From assembly GCF_043555935.1 (NCBI RefSeq), contig NZ_JBIGIB010000004.1, positions 529,233 through 593,232 of the forward strand: a DNA stretch of 64,000 bases, read 5' to 3'. The position numbers were made by a program, and so were the translations under genes. This DNA is from Pelomonas baiyunensis. GTDB lineage: Bacteria; Pseudomonadota; Gammaproteobacteria; Burkholderiales; Burkholderiaceae_C. The number at the start of each line of letters is the position of its first letter. Within the stretch, counting starts at the first letter, position 1. Positions 44,709-52,945 of this stretch are shown piece by piece. The notes below the pieces were generated by a model. The model was not told where the DNA came from, searched no databases, and saw only the letters and a list, made by a program, of their open reading frames with translations.

Positions 44709-45253
44709 GCCGGGATTTCGTCCCGGCGGCCGACTCACTTTCTTGCGCGCGCAAGAAAGTGAGCAAAGAAAGCGCCCCTGTTCCGTCGGCCCTCTTCGAG
44801 GGCTGCCCTGCGATGCTCGAAGCCCAGGGCCGCGCCGAACTCACTTCGCTACGCTGCGTTCAAACAGGCGGCGCGAAGTCAGTTGTTGAAGCGCGCTTCG
44901 CGCGCGCCCTGGGCTTCTGCGCTTCTCGGCTCCTCCAAAGGGGAACCCCGGAACAGCCGCAACAGCCAATCGCCAAGCCCGCCAGCCGGCTGGCGCTGGC
45001 TGTTCGGTATGCCCCCTTGAGCACCGCCGAGCAGCGCAAGGGCTTGAGGGCGTGCGCGCAGCGCACATCAAGCACTGACTCCGTGCGGTTGTCTGACCGG
45101 AGCGTAGCGAAGGGAGTTCCGCACGGGCCCTCAAGGCCTGAGCAGCGCAGGGCACCCCTCGCCACGCGAGGGGCGGTGCGGTCGGGGGGAGCTCTTTGCT
45201 TACTTTCTGGCGGCCCAGAAAGTAAGTCGCCCGCCGGGGCGAACTCCCGGCAC
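44709..45253. repeat. Non-coding island B with terminal inverted repeats
   Basis: Left end CCGGGATTTCGTCCCGGCGG, right end the reverse complement of GCCGGGAGTTCGCCCCGGCG, same family as island A. Inner hairpins: a perfect 26-bp palindrome at 44736-44761 (CACTTTCTTGCGC arm) and CTTACTTTCTGG-cggc-partner at 45199-45226. Within it GAAGCCCAGGGC (44819-44830) pairs with 44906-44917 and CTTGAGGGC (45043-45051) with 45127-45135. No credible gene inside; 44673-45285 is otherwise empty. Confidence 0.7.
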
Positions 45254-45285
45254 CCCTCTGGCCAGCAATTCACCGCAGCGAGCGC

Positions 45286-46005
45286 ATGACCATGGCGACC
45301 CCCGCCCTCGAAATCACCAACCTCCACGCCTGGTACGGCGAAAGCCACATCCTGCATGGCTTGTCGTTGAGCGTGCAGCCCGGCCAGGTCGTCACCCTGC
45401 TCGGCCGCAACGGCGCCGGCCGCACCACCACGCTGCGCGCCATCATGGGCCTCACCGGTGCGCGCAAAGGCAGCATCAAGGTTCACGGCGAGGAAACGAT
45501 CAACCTCTCGACCCACCGCATCGCCAACCTCGGCCTCGGCTACTGCCCCGAAGAGCGGGGCATCTTCGCCAGCCTCACGACCGAAGAGAACCTGCGCCTG
45601 CCGCCGCTCTTGAAAGCCCAGCGCGGCAAGGTCATGAGCGAAGCCGAGATCTACGCCATGTTCCCCAACCTGGCCGAGCGCAAGCACAGCCCTGGCACGC
45701 GGCTCTCGGGCGGTGAGCAGCAGATGCTGGCGGTGGCGCGCATCCTGCGCACCGGCGCGGACATCCTGCTGCTGGACGAAATCTCCGAAGGCCTGGCGCC
45801 CGTCATCGTCCAGGCCCTGGCCCGCATGATCCGGGCGCTCAAGGCGCAGGGTTTCACCATCGTGATGGTGGAACAGAACTTCCGCTTCGCCGCGCCGCTG
45901 GCCGACCATTTCATCGTCATCGAGCACGGCGAAGTCGTGCTCTCCTTCCCCGCAGCTGACCTGCCCGCCCACCAGGCGCAGATGGACGAGCTGCTCAGCG
46001 TCTAA
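45286..46005 (+). CDS. HAAT-type ABC ATPase, LivF-like, with altered Walker A (cluster B)
   Basis: 239 residues; start 45286 or 45292. LivF type: signature LSGGEQQMLAVARIL, Walker B ILLLDEISEGLAP, switch VEQNFRFA. The Walker A reads GRNGAGRTTT: the phosphate-binding lysine is replaced by Arg46 (codon CGC, 45421-45423). The three other ATPases in the window keep Lys. ATP hydrolysis might be weak, or the change may be tolerated within this subgroup. It is followed 23 bases later by the SBP gene. Confidence 0.92.
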   Translation: MTMATPALEITNLHAWYGESHILHGLSLSVQPGQVVTLLGRNGAGRTTTLRAIMGLTGARKGSIKVHGEETINLSTHRIANLGLGYCPEERGIFASLTTEENLRLPPLLKAQRGKVMSEAEIYAMFPNLAERKHSPGTRLSGGEQQMLAVARILRTGADILLLDEISEGLAPVIVQALARMIRALKAQGFTIVMVEQNFRFAAPLADHFIVIEHGEVVLSFPAADLPAHQAQMDELLSV

Positions 46006-46028
46006 CCCGACCTTCAACTGGAGACATC

Positions 46029-47225
46029 ATGAAGAAGACCCTCATTGCAGCAACGCTGGCCACCCTCGGCCTGGGCGCCCAGGCGCAAATCTCGGGCGAC
46101 GTCATCAAGATCGGTTTCCTGACCGACATGTCCAGCGTCTACGCCGACATCGACGGCGCCGGCGGCGTGGAGGCCATCAAGATGGCCATTGCCGACATGA
46201 AGGGCATGGCCGCTGGCAAGAAGGTCGAGATCATCTTTGCCGACCACCAGAACAAGGCCGACGTCGCCTCCGCCAAGGCGCGCGAGTGGATCGACACCCA
46301 AGGGCTGGACCTGCTGATCGGCGGCACCAACTCCGGCGCCAACCTGGCCATGGCCACGGTGGCGGCCGAGAAGAAGCGACCCTTCATCTCCATCGGCGCC
46401 GGCAGCTCGGCGCTGACGAATGCCAACTGCACGCCCTACACCATCCACTACGCGTACGACACCGTGGCCCTGGCCAACGGCACGGGCGGTGCCGTCACCA
46501 AAGCCGGTGGCAAGAACTGGTACTTCCTGACGGCCGACTACGCCTTCGGCCAGGCCCTGCAGGCCGACACGACCGCCGTGGTGCAGAAGAACGGCGGCAC
46601 CGTGAAGGGCGCCGTGAAGCACCCGCTGAACGCGAGCGACTTCTCCAGCTTCCTGCTGCAAGCCCAAGGCTCGGGCGCGCAGATCCTGGGTCTGGCCAAC
46701 GCGGGCGGCGACACCATCAACGCCATCAAGGCGGCCAACGAGTTCGGCATCACCAAGGGCATGAAGCTCGCCGGCTTGCTGATGTTCATCAACGACGTGC
46801 ACTCGCTCGGCCTCAAGACCACCGAGGGCATGTACCTGACCGACTCCTGGTACTGGAACCAGACGCCGGAAGCCCGCGCCTGGAGCCGCCGCTTCTTCGA
46901 GAAGATGAAGCGCATGCCCTCATCGCTGCAGGCCGCCGACTACTCGGCCGTGACCCACTACCTGAAGGCCGTGGACACCCTCAAGACCGACGACGCCGAC
47001 AAGGTGATCGCCCAGATGAAGGCCACGCCCATCAACGACTTCTACACCAAGGGCACGATCCGCAAGGAAGACGGCCGCGGCATCCACGACATGTTCCTGA
47101 TGCAGGTGAAGTCGCAGAAGGAATCCACCGAGCCGTGGGACTACTACAAGGTGGTCGCCAAGATCCCGGGCGAGGAGGCGTTCACCAAGCTCGCGGACAG
47201 CAAGTGCCCCCTGGTGAAGAAGTGA
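46029..47225 (+). CDS. HAAT-type ABC substrate-binding protein (cluster B)
   Basis: 398 residues. Signal peptide MKKTLIAATLATLGLGAQAQ. Peripla_BP_6 fold: VIKIGFLTDMSSVYADIDGAGGVEAIKMAIADM, VEIIFADHQNKADVASAKAREWIDTQGLDLLIGGTNSGANLAM, WYFLTADYAFGQALQADT. The phrase MSSVYADIDGAGG is typical of betaproteobacterial relatives annotated for branched-chain amino acids or organic acids. Differs strongly from the cluster A binding protein, suggesting a second ligand. CTGGAGAC precedes the ATG. Confidence 0.92.
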   Translation: MKKTLIAATLATLGLGAQAQISGDVIKIGFLTDMSSVYADIDGAGGVEAIKMAIADMKGMAAGKKVEIIFADHQNKADVASAKAREWIDTQGLDLLIGGTNSGANLAMATVAAEKKRPFISIGAGSSALTNANCTPYTIHYAYDTVALANGTGGAVTKAGGKNWYFLTADYAFGQALQADTTAVVQKNGGTVKGAVKHPLNASDFSSFLLQAQGSGAQILGLANAGGDTINAIKAANEFGITKGMKLAGLLMFINDVHSLGLKTTEGMYLTDSWYWNQTPEARAWSRRFFEKMKRMPSSLQAADYSAVTHYLKAVDTLKTDDADKVIAQMKATPINDFYTKGTIRKEDGRGIHDMFLMQVKSQKESTEPWDYYKVVAKIPGEEAFTKLADSKCPLVKK

Positions 47226-47271
47226 ACCCCTCGCCCGGCCTCGCGGCGCTGAACGCGCGCGTGTCCAGTCG

Positions 47272-47360
47272 GTCCCCCGAGGGGACGGCGATCGATGCCG
47301 GCGTTGGCCGGCATCGACATCGCCCCTGGCCGCCCTTGGGAGCGGCCCGGCGGACGTCCA
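47272..47360. repeat. REP-like palindromic repeat between SBP and permease
   Basis: GTCCCC-cga-GGGGAC (47272-47286), TCGATGCCGGC-gttg-GCCGGCATCGA (47292-47317), then GGCCGCCCTTGGGAGCGGCC. Same modules as in the insert inside queA at 1232-1318. Could also stabilise the upstream SBP mRNA. Confidence 0.65.
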
Positions 47361-47379
47361 GGGTCTGAAGGCAAAAGAC

Positions 47380-48267
47380 ATGACAGAACTCTTCGGCATC
47401 CCCCTCCCCGCCCTGCTGGGCCAGCTGCTGCTGGGCCTGGTGAACGGCTCGTTCTACGCGATGCTGTCGCTGGGCCTGGCGGTCATCTTCGGCATGCTCA
47501 ACATCATCAACTTCGCCCACGGGGCGCTGTACATGATGGGGGCCTTCTTCGCCTGGATGGGGCTGGAGTACCTGGGGCTGAACTACTGGTTCATGCTCGG
47601 TCTCGCGCCGCTGGCGGTGGGCGTGATCGGCATCGTGATCGAGCGCACCATGCTGCAGTGGCTCTACAAGCTGGACCACCTCTACGGCCTGCTGCTGACC
47701 TTCGGCATCACGCTGGTGATCGAGGGCGTGTTCCGCAGCTTCTACGGTGTCTCCGGCCAGCCCTACCAGGTGCCGGACGCGCTGCAAGGCGCCACCAACC
47801 TCGGCTTCATGATCCTGCCCAACTACCGCGGCTGGGTGGTGGTGGCCTCGCTGGTGGTGTGCTTCGCGGTGTGGGCGTTGATCGAGAAAACGTCGCTCGG
47901 CGCCAAGCTGCGCGCTGGCACCGAGAACCCCAAGCTCGTGCAAGCCTTCGGCATCAACGTGCCCCGCATGGTGACGCTGACCTACGCCGGCGGTGTGGCG
48001 CTCGCAGCGTTTGCCGGCGTGCTGGCCGCACCCATCCTGCAGGTGTCGGCGTTGATGGGGTCCAACCTCATCATCGTGGTGTTCGCGGTGGTGGTGATCG
48101 GCGGCATGGGCTCCATCCTCGGCTCCATCCTGACCGGCCTGGGGCTGGGCATCGTCGAGGGGCTGACCAAGGTGTTCTACCCCGAGGCGTCCAACACCGT
48201 CGTCTTCGTCGTCATGGCCATCGTGCTGCTGGTGCGCCCGGCTGGCTTGTTCGGGAAAGAGAAATGA
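47380..48267 (+). CDS. HAAT-type ABC permease, LivH-like (cluster B)
   Basis: 295 residues. LivH hallmarks: LVNGSFYAMLSLGLAVIFGMLNIINFAHGALYMMGAF, LDHLYGLLLTFGITLVIEGVFRSFYGVSGQPY, VVFAVVVIGGMGSILGSILTGLGLGIVEGLTKVFYPEASNTVVFVVMAIVLLVRPAGLFG. About eight membrane helices. Overlaps the next gene by four bases (ATGA). Confidence 0.94.
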   Translation: MTELFGIPLPALLGQLLLGLVNGSFYAMLSLGLAVIFGMLNIINFAHGALYMMGAFFAWMGLEYLGLNYWFMLGLAPLAVGVIGIVIERTMLQWLYKLDHLYGLLLTFGITLVIEGVFRSFYGVSGQPYQVPDALQGATNLGFMILPNYRGWVVVASLVVCFAVWALIEKTSLGAKLRAGTENPKLVQAFGINVPRMVTLTYAGGVALAAFAGVLAAPILQVSALMGSNLIIVVFAVVVIGGMGSILGSILTGLGLGIVEGLTKVFYPEASNTVVFVVMAIVLLVRPAGLFGKEK

Positions 48268-49250
48268 ACAAGAAGCTGATCGGCTACGCCGCGCTGTTCG
48301 TCGGCATCGGCCTGCTGCCGCTGCTGGGCGCCTACCCCGTGTTCGTGATGAAGGTGCTGTGCTACGCCCTCTTCGCCTGCGCCTTCAACCTGCTGGTGGG
48401 CTTCACGGGCTTGCTGTCGTTCGGCCACGCGGCGTTTTTGGGCACGGCAGGCTATGTGTGCGGCCATGCGCTCAAGGTGTGGGGCCTGCCCACGCCGGCC
48501 GGGCTGCTGCTGGGCATGGGCGGCGCGGCGGCGGTGGGGCTGGTGTTCGGGCTGCTGGCCATCCGCCGCTCGGGCATCTACTTCTCGATGATCACGCTGG
48601 CGCTGGCGCAGATGCTGTACTTCTTCTTCCTGCAGGCGCCGTTCACCGGCGGGGAAGACGGCTTGCAAAGCGTGCCGCGCGGCAGCTTCCTGGGGCTGGA
48701 CCTCACGCACGACCTCACGCTGTTCTACGTTGTGCTCGGCCTGTTCATCGCCGCGTTCTGGCTCATCTACCGCATCGTGCACTCACCCTTCGGCCAGGTG
48801 CTGACGTCCATTCGCGAGAACGAGGCCCGGGCCACGTCCCTGGGCTACGACACGGCGCACTTCAAGCTGCTGGCCTTCGTGCTGTCAGCCGCGCTGGCCG
48901 GGTTGGCCGGCGCCACCAAAACGCTGGTGCTGGGCTTTGCCACGCTGACCGACGCGATCTGGACCACCTCTGGCCTCGTCATCCTGATGACGCTGGTGGG
49001 CGGCATGGGCACGCTGGTGGGCCCCATGGTGGGGGCGCTGGTGATCATTGCGCTGGAGAACAAGATCGGCGATTTCGGCACCGCGCTGGCCGACCTGACC
49101 GGCATCGGCTGGTTCAACGGCCTGGGCGAATCCGTCAGCCTCGTCACCGGGCTGATCTTCATCGTCTGCGTGCTGGCCTTCAGGCGCGGGCTGGTGGGTG
49201 AGGCGATGGCGTTGCTGGAGCGCCGGCAGAAACCGGCTTCTTCTTCCTGA
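48264..49250 (+). CDS. HAAT-type ABC permease, LivM-like (cluster B)
   Basis: 328 residues. LivM blocks: MKVLCYALFACAFNLLVGFTGLLSFGHAAFLGTAGY, IRRSGIYFSMITLALAQMLYFFF, VHSPFGQVLTSIRENEARATSLGYDT, and ILMTLVGGMGTLVGPMVGALVII. Last gene of the transport region. Its final 71 bases overlap, antisense, the end of the EamA transporter gene. Confidence 0.94.
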   Translation: MNKKLIGYAALFVGIGLLPLLGAYPVFVMKVLCYALFACAFNLLVGFTGLLSFGHAAFLGTAGYVCGHALKVWGLPTPAGLLLGMGGAAAVGLVFGLLAIRRSGIYFSMITLALAQMLYFFFLQAPFTGGEDGLQSVPRGSFLGLDLTHDLTLFYVVLGLFIAAFWLIYRIVHSPFGQVLTSIRENEARATSLGYDTAHFKLLAFVLSAALAGLAGATKTLVLGFATLTDAIWTTSGLVILMTLVGGMGTLVGPMVGALVIIALENKIGDFGTALADLTGIGWFNGLGESVSLVTGLIFIVCVLAFRRGLVGEAMALLERRQKPASSS

Positions 49251-50094
49251 ACACCAGCACGTTGCCCGCCATCACCAGCACCAGGCCCGCCAGGGCCGGT
49301 GCCGTCCAGCGGTAGCCCTCGGCCCAGGCCGACACGTTCAGCGCCACCACCGGAAACAGCACCGTGCTGTAGGCCGCGCGCTCCGGCCCCAGGCGCCCCA
49401 CCAGCGTGAGGTAGGCGGTGAAGCCGATCACCGAGCCCGGAATCGCCAGGTACAGCCACGCGCCCACGTAGCGCGGGCTGGGGTCGAACACCCACGGCAC
49501 GCCGGCTGCGGCCGCATAGCCCAGCAGCAGCAGCGTGCCCACCGCCATGCCCCAGGCGTTGGTTTGCACGGGTTTCAGCCCCTCGGCCTGCAGTGCGGCC
49601 GACAGCAGGTTGCCGGTGGAGAAGCACAACGTGCCCCCCAGCGCCCAGGCCAGGCCCGCAGCCGTGGCGTGGCCGGCTTGAATCTCGGGCCAGAACAGCA
49701 GCACCAGCCCGGTCAGCCCCAGCGCCCCGCCGGCCAGCACCTGCGGCGCCATCGTCCGGCCGTGCACCAGCCGGGCCAGCAGCGCGTTCCACAGCGCCGC
49801 GCTGGAGAACACCACCGCCACCAGGCCGCTGGCCACCGTCTGGCTGGCGTTCAAGAAACACACGAAGTTCAGGCAGAACAGGCACAGCCCCTGCGCCAGC
49901 ACCCACCCCCGCGCCCGGCCGCGGGGCACCACCAGCTGGCGGCGCCACAGCAGCCAGGCAAACAGCACCACGGCCGCTAGGCCAAAGCGGTAGGCAATCG
50001 ACAGCGCAATGGGCACCGGCCCCAGCTGCCACTTCAGGGCAATCCACGTCGTGCCCCAGATGAGCACCACCAACACGTACAGCACAGCAGTCAT
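49180..50094 (-). CDS. EamA/DMT family transporter
   Basis: 304 residues from ATG 50094. Ten hydrophobic segments in two EamA repeats: VLYVLVVLIWGTTWIALKWQLGPVPIALSIAYR and GLAWALGGTLCFSTGNLLSAALQAEGLKPVQTNAWGMAVG. Such proteins export amino acids and other metabolites. Divergent from an AraC-type gene with 101 bases between starts, containing the palindrome CGCCCGGGCCGGGCG (50108-50122), so the regulator probably controls it. Confidence 0.9.
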   Translation of the reverse strand: MTAVLYVLVVLIWGTTWIALKWQLGPVPIALSIAYRFGLAAVVLFAWLLWRRQLVVPRGRARGWVLAQGLCLFCLNFVCFLNASQTVASGLVAVVFSSAALWNALLARLVHGRTMAPQVLAGGALGLTGLVLLFWPEIQAGHATAAGLAWALGGTLCFSTGNLLSAALQAEGLKPVQTNAWGMAVGTLLLLGYAAAAGVPWVFDPSPRYVGAWLYLAIPGSVIGFTAYLTLVGRLGPERAAYSTVLFPVVALNVSAWAEGYRWTAPALAGLVLVMAGNVLVFRKKKPVSAGAPATPSPHPPARA

Positions 50095-50107
50095 GGCGCC
50101 ATGGTGT

Positions 50108-50122
50108 CGCCCGGGCCGGGCG
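50108..50122. promoter_or_regulatory. Palindrome in the eamA/araC divergent region
   Basis: CGCCCGGGCCGGGCG, perfect arms around a central G, 14 bases upstream of the exporter start and 74 bases upstream of the AraC gene. Candidate operator only; AraC proteins usually bind direct repeats. Confidence 0.3.
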
Positions 50123-50195
50123 GGCGATTGCACATTCCTGCGCTTCATGTCCCCCGGGGCGGCGCAACCCGGCACCGCCGGCCTAGCATGGCGGC

Positions 50196-51101
50196 ATGGC
50201 CGACCTCACCGCCCACGCCACTGCCGACCTGCCCGTCTTTGACGTGCTGGGCCGCTCCAGCGCGCGCCGCGAGCGCGAGGTGGCGCTGGGCCAGGGCCTT
50301 CGCCTGGTGCAGTGGCACAACCACGGCGGCCGCATGGACTACCAGCGCCCCGGGCACCACACGCTTTCGGTGTACCTGCAGGGCGGCCACCGCACCCACC
50401 TGGTGGACACCCCGGGCGACACCGGCTCGCCCGGCTGCCACTGCATCCTGCCCGCCGAGCACGAGTCGCGCTGGAACGTGGCCAGCCCGCTGCGCTTTGT
50501 GCACCTGTACCTCAGCGCCGACGCCTGGGCCGACCGCGTGGTGCGCCTGCTGGACGCCGAACCCCGCGCCATCACGCTGGAGCAACGCATCTTTGGCGCC
50601 GACGCCACCCTGGCCACCTGGGCCCAAGGCGTGGCCGCCCGCGACTGGGCCGACCCCACCGAGCGCCTGCGCATCGACACCCTCAGCCAGGCCGCGCTGG
50701 ACCACCTCGTGCTGCAAGCCGCCCGCCCCCGGCAGCGCGAACGCGCCGAGCGCGAGGCCCGGGCCGTGGGCGGCTTGTCCGGCGCCACGCGCCGCCGCGT
50801 GCTGGCCTTCATCGATGCACACCTGGACGGCACCCCCTTGACCCTGCCGCAACTGGCCGCCGAAGCCCACCTGTCGGAATTCCACTTCGCGCGCATGTTC
50901 CGCACCGCCATGGGCTGCACCGTGCACGACTGGGTGGCCGCCCGCCGGCTGGCCCGGGCCCGCGCCCTGCTGCGCGACACCGCCCTGCCCCTGGCCGACG
51001 TTGCCGCCGCCTGCGGCTACGCCCACGCCAGCCACCTCAGCCGCCACGTCAAGGCCGCCACCGGCGCCACGCCCGGCCAGCTGCGCCGCGCGGCCTGCTG
51101 A
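50196..51101 (+). CDS. AraC family transcriptional regulator
   Basis: 301 residues. Variable N-terminal sensor part (about 1-190), then the two helix-turn-helix motifs: LTLPQLAAEAHLSEFHFARMFRTAMGCTVHDWVAARRLARARALL and LPLADVAAACGYAHASHLSRHVKAATGATPGQLRR. A conserved GCHCILPAEHESRWNV stretch in the sensor half. Divergent from the EamA exporter, its most likely target. Confidence 0.93.
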   Translation: MADLTAHATADLPVFDVLGRSSARREREVALGQGLRLVQWHNHGGRMDYQRPGHHTLSVYLQGGHRTHLVDTPGDTGSPGCHCILPAEHESRWNVASPLRFVHLYLSADAWADRVVRLLDAEPRAITLEQRIFGADATLATWAQGVAARDWADPTERLRIDTLSQAALDHLVLQAARPRQRERAEREARAVGGLSGATRRRVLAFIDAHLDGTPLTLPQLAAEAHLSEFHFARMFRTAMGCTVHDWVAARRLARARALLRDTALPLADVAAACGYAHASHLSRHVKAATGATPGQLRRAAC

Positions 51102-51163
51102 CACCACGCTGCCAGCATTCACCGTCAAGTTAGGGGGGGCGCTGTCGGCCGAATCGGCTCACC

Positions 51164-51319
51164 ATGCAGCACATGGCCGCCTCCGCACGTTTTCGCTTCA
51201 ACCTCACCCTGCTGGGTGCGGTGGCAGCGGTCGTGCTGACGCTCTTCGTGCCCGGCGACGGCGACCCGCCGGGCGGCCCGGTGCAAACCGCCAGCCTGCT
51301 GCCACCGCCGCAGCGCTGA
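51164..51319 (+). CDS. Putative small membrane protein
   Basis: 51 residues; begins MQHMAASARFRFN (second Met at 51173 possible), then one hydrophobic stretch LTLLGAVAAVVLTLFV, then a Pro/Gly-rich tail. No clear ribosome-binding site, no family recognised. It occupies part of the 335-base space between the AraC gene and the response regulator, in which I see nothing else. Confidence 0.35.
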   Translation: MQHMAASARFRFNLTLLGAVAAVVLTLFVPGDGDPPGGPVQTASLLPPPQR

Positions 51320-51436
51320 CAGCGAAGCCGGGCGTGACAAACGACGCCGCCGGCCCCGCCATCCACACTCCGCTTCTCCGCGCCGACACGCTCTGGCGCG
51401 ATGATGTTGGCTTTGCTGTTGCACCCGCCCCTGACG

Positions 51437-52945
51437 ATGAACGAGCTGTTGATCTGGATCCTGGCCGCCGTGGCCGTTGTGGCCGTGTTCCTGGTTTGGT
51501 CTGGCAAGCGTCGCCCCTCGTCGACGGCCGACGACGCCCAGCCCCTGCCGCCGGCTCCGGCTGACGCTACGCCAGAACCTGCCGCTGAGCCCGCCGCCGA
51601 ATCTGCCGCTGAACCCAGCGCGCCGGCTGCCGAGGCGCCTGCATCGCAGGACGCCCAAGTCACCTCCGAGCCGCTGGCTGAGGCCTCGGTAGAGGCCCCC
51701 GCCCCCGTCAACGCTGACCTGGACGCCGTGCGCGAGGTGGAAGCGGCGCTGGCCGCCAAGCTGGCCGAGCAACGCGCCGAAGAAGCCCGCATCGAAGCCG
51801 AGCGCGTGGCCGCTGAACAGGAGGCGGAACAAGCCCGCGCTGAACGCGAAGCGCAAGAAGCTGCGGCGCGCGAGGCCGCCGCTGAAGCCGAACGACAGGC
51901 CGCTGAAGCCGCACGGCAAGCCGCCGAGGCCCAACGCCAAGAAGCCCAGGCGCGCGCCGAACGCGAAGCTGCAGAAGCGGCTGCGGCCGCTGAAGCCGCC
52001 CGCCTGGAGGCCGAACGCCAGGAAGCCGAGCGTCTGGCCCAAGAGGCCCACGCCCGCCGCCTGGCGGAAGAGGCTGCTGCCGAAGCCGCCGCACAAGCCG
52101 CTGCTGAAGCGGCCGCCGAAGCCGAACGCCAGCGCGCCGCCCAGGAAGCTGCCGAGCGCGAAGCCGCGCGGCTGGAGGCCGAGCGACAAGAAGCCGAACG
52201 TCAGGAGGCCGCCCGGGTGGAAGCGGCCCGGCTGGAAGCCGAGCGGTTGGAGGCCGAGCGTTTGGCCGAGGAAGCGCGGGCCGAGGAAGCCCGCGCCGCC
52301 GAGGCCCGCCGGCAGGCCGAGGCTGAGGCCCAAGCCGCCGAGGCGGCCCGACTCGCAGCGGAGGCTGCGGCGGCGGCTCAGGCTGCTGAGGCCGCCGCAG
52401 CACAGGCCGCCGCCGAAGCCGCCGCCCGCCAAGCCGCAGAAGAAGCCGCCGCCCGCGCCGCCGCTGAAGCTGCGGCGGCTGCCGAACGCGAAGCCCAAGC
52501 CGAAGCCGAGCGCGCCGCCCAAGCTGCTGCCGCCGCCGCCACCGCACCCACCCGCGAGCTGCGCGCCGAAGAAACCCTGGTGCTGGTGGTGGACGACTCC
52601 AAGATCGTGCGCGTCAAGATCAGCCGCCTGCTCACCGGCAAAACCTACCGCGTGGCCCTGGCCGAAAGCGGCGAACAAGCCCTGGAACTGCTGGCCGCCG
52701 AGTGCCCGCACGTGGTGATTACCGACGTGGAAATGCCCGGCATCGACGGCTTCGAGCTCACCCGCCAGGTGCGCGCCCACGCCGCGTGGTCGCACCTGCC
52801 GGTGCTGATGATCACCTCGTCGGACGACAAGCAGGAACAGGCCGCCGCTGCCGGCGTGACCCAGCTGCTGGGCAAGCCCTACTCCGAAGAAGCGCTGCTG
52901 GCCGCCATCGAGCGCGCCCGCACCGCCGTGCGCGTGCCGGCTTGA
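51437..52945 (+). CDS. Membrane-tethered response regulator with TolA-like helical stalk
   Basis: 502 residues from ATG 51437 (MNELLIWILAAVAVVAVFLVW: one transmembrane helix, residues 2-21). Residues about 30-90 are Pro/Ala/Glu-rich; about 95-370 is an almost uninterrupted Ala/Glu/Arg/Gln helix of TolA type with AEAERQ/EAERLEAER repeats. Residues about 378-498 form a receiver domain: VLVVDDSKIVR (acidic pocket), phospho-Asp in VVITDVEMPGIDGFELT, MITSS, and Lys in LLGKPYSEEAL. No output domain. Receivers are normally soluble, so anchoring one on a long stalk is unusual. The TTG of the next gene overlaps its stop. Confidence 0.85.
   Translation: MNELLIWILAAVAVVAVFLVWSGKRRPSSTADDAQPLPPAPADATPEPAAEPAAESAAEPSAPAAEAPASQDAQVTSEPLAEASVEAPAPVNADLDAVREVEAALAAKLAEQRAEEARIEAERVAAEQEAEQARAEREAQEAAAREAAAEAERQAAEAARQAAEAQRQEAQARAEREAAEAAAAAEAARLEAERQEAERLAQEAHARRLAEEAAAEAAAQAAAEAAAEAERQRAAQEAAEREAARLEAERQEAERQEAARVEAARLEAERLEAERLAEEARAEEARAAEARRQAEAEAQAAEAARLAAEAAAAAQAAEAAAAQAAAEAAARQAAEEAAARAAAEAAAAAEREAQAEAERAAQAAAAAATAPTRELRAEETLVLVVDDSKIVRVKISRLLTGKTYRVALAESGEQALELLAAECPHVVITDVEMPGIDGFELTRQVRAHAAWSHLPVLMITSSDDKQEQAAAAGVTQLLGKPYSEEALLAAIERARTAVRVPA

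Noticed and set aside
44669..45289. A 206-codon open frame inside island B
   Set aside because: It spans the repeat ends and palindromes and begins next to the ATPase stop without a ribosome-binding site; no recognisable protein.
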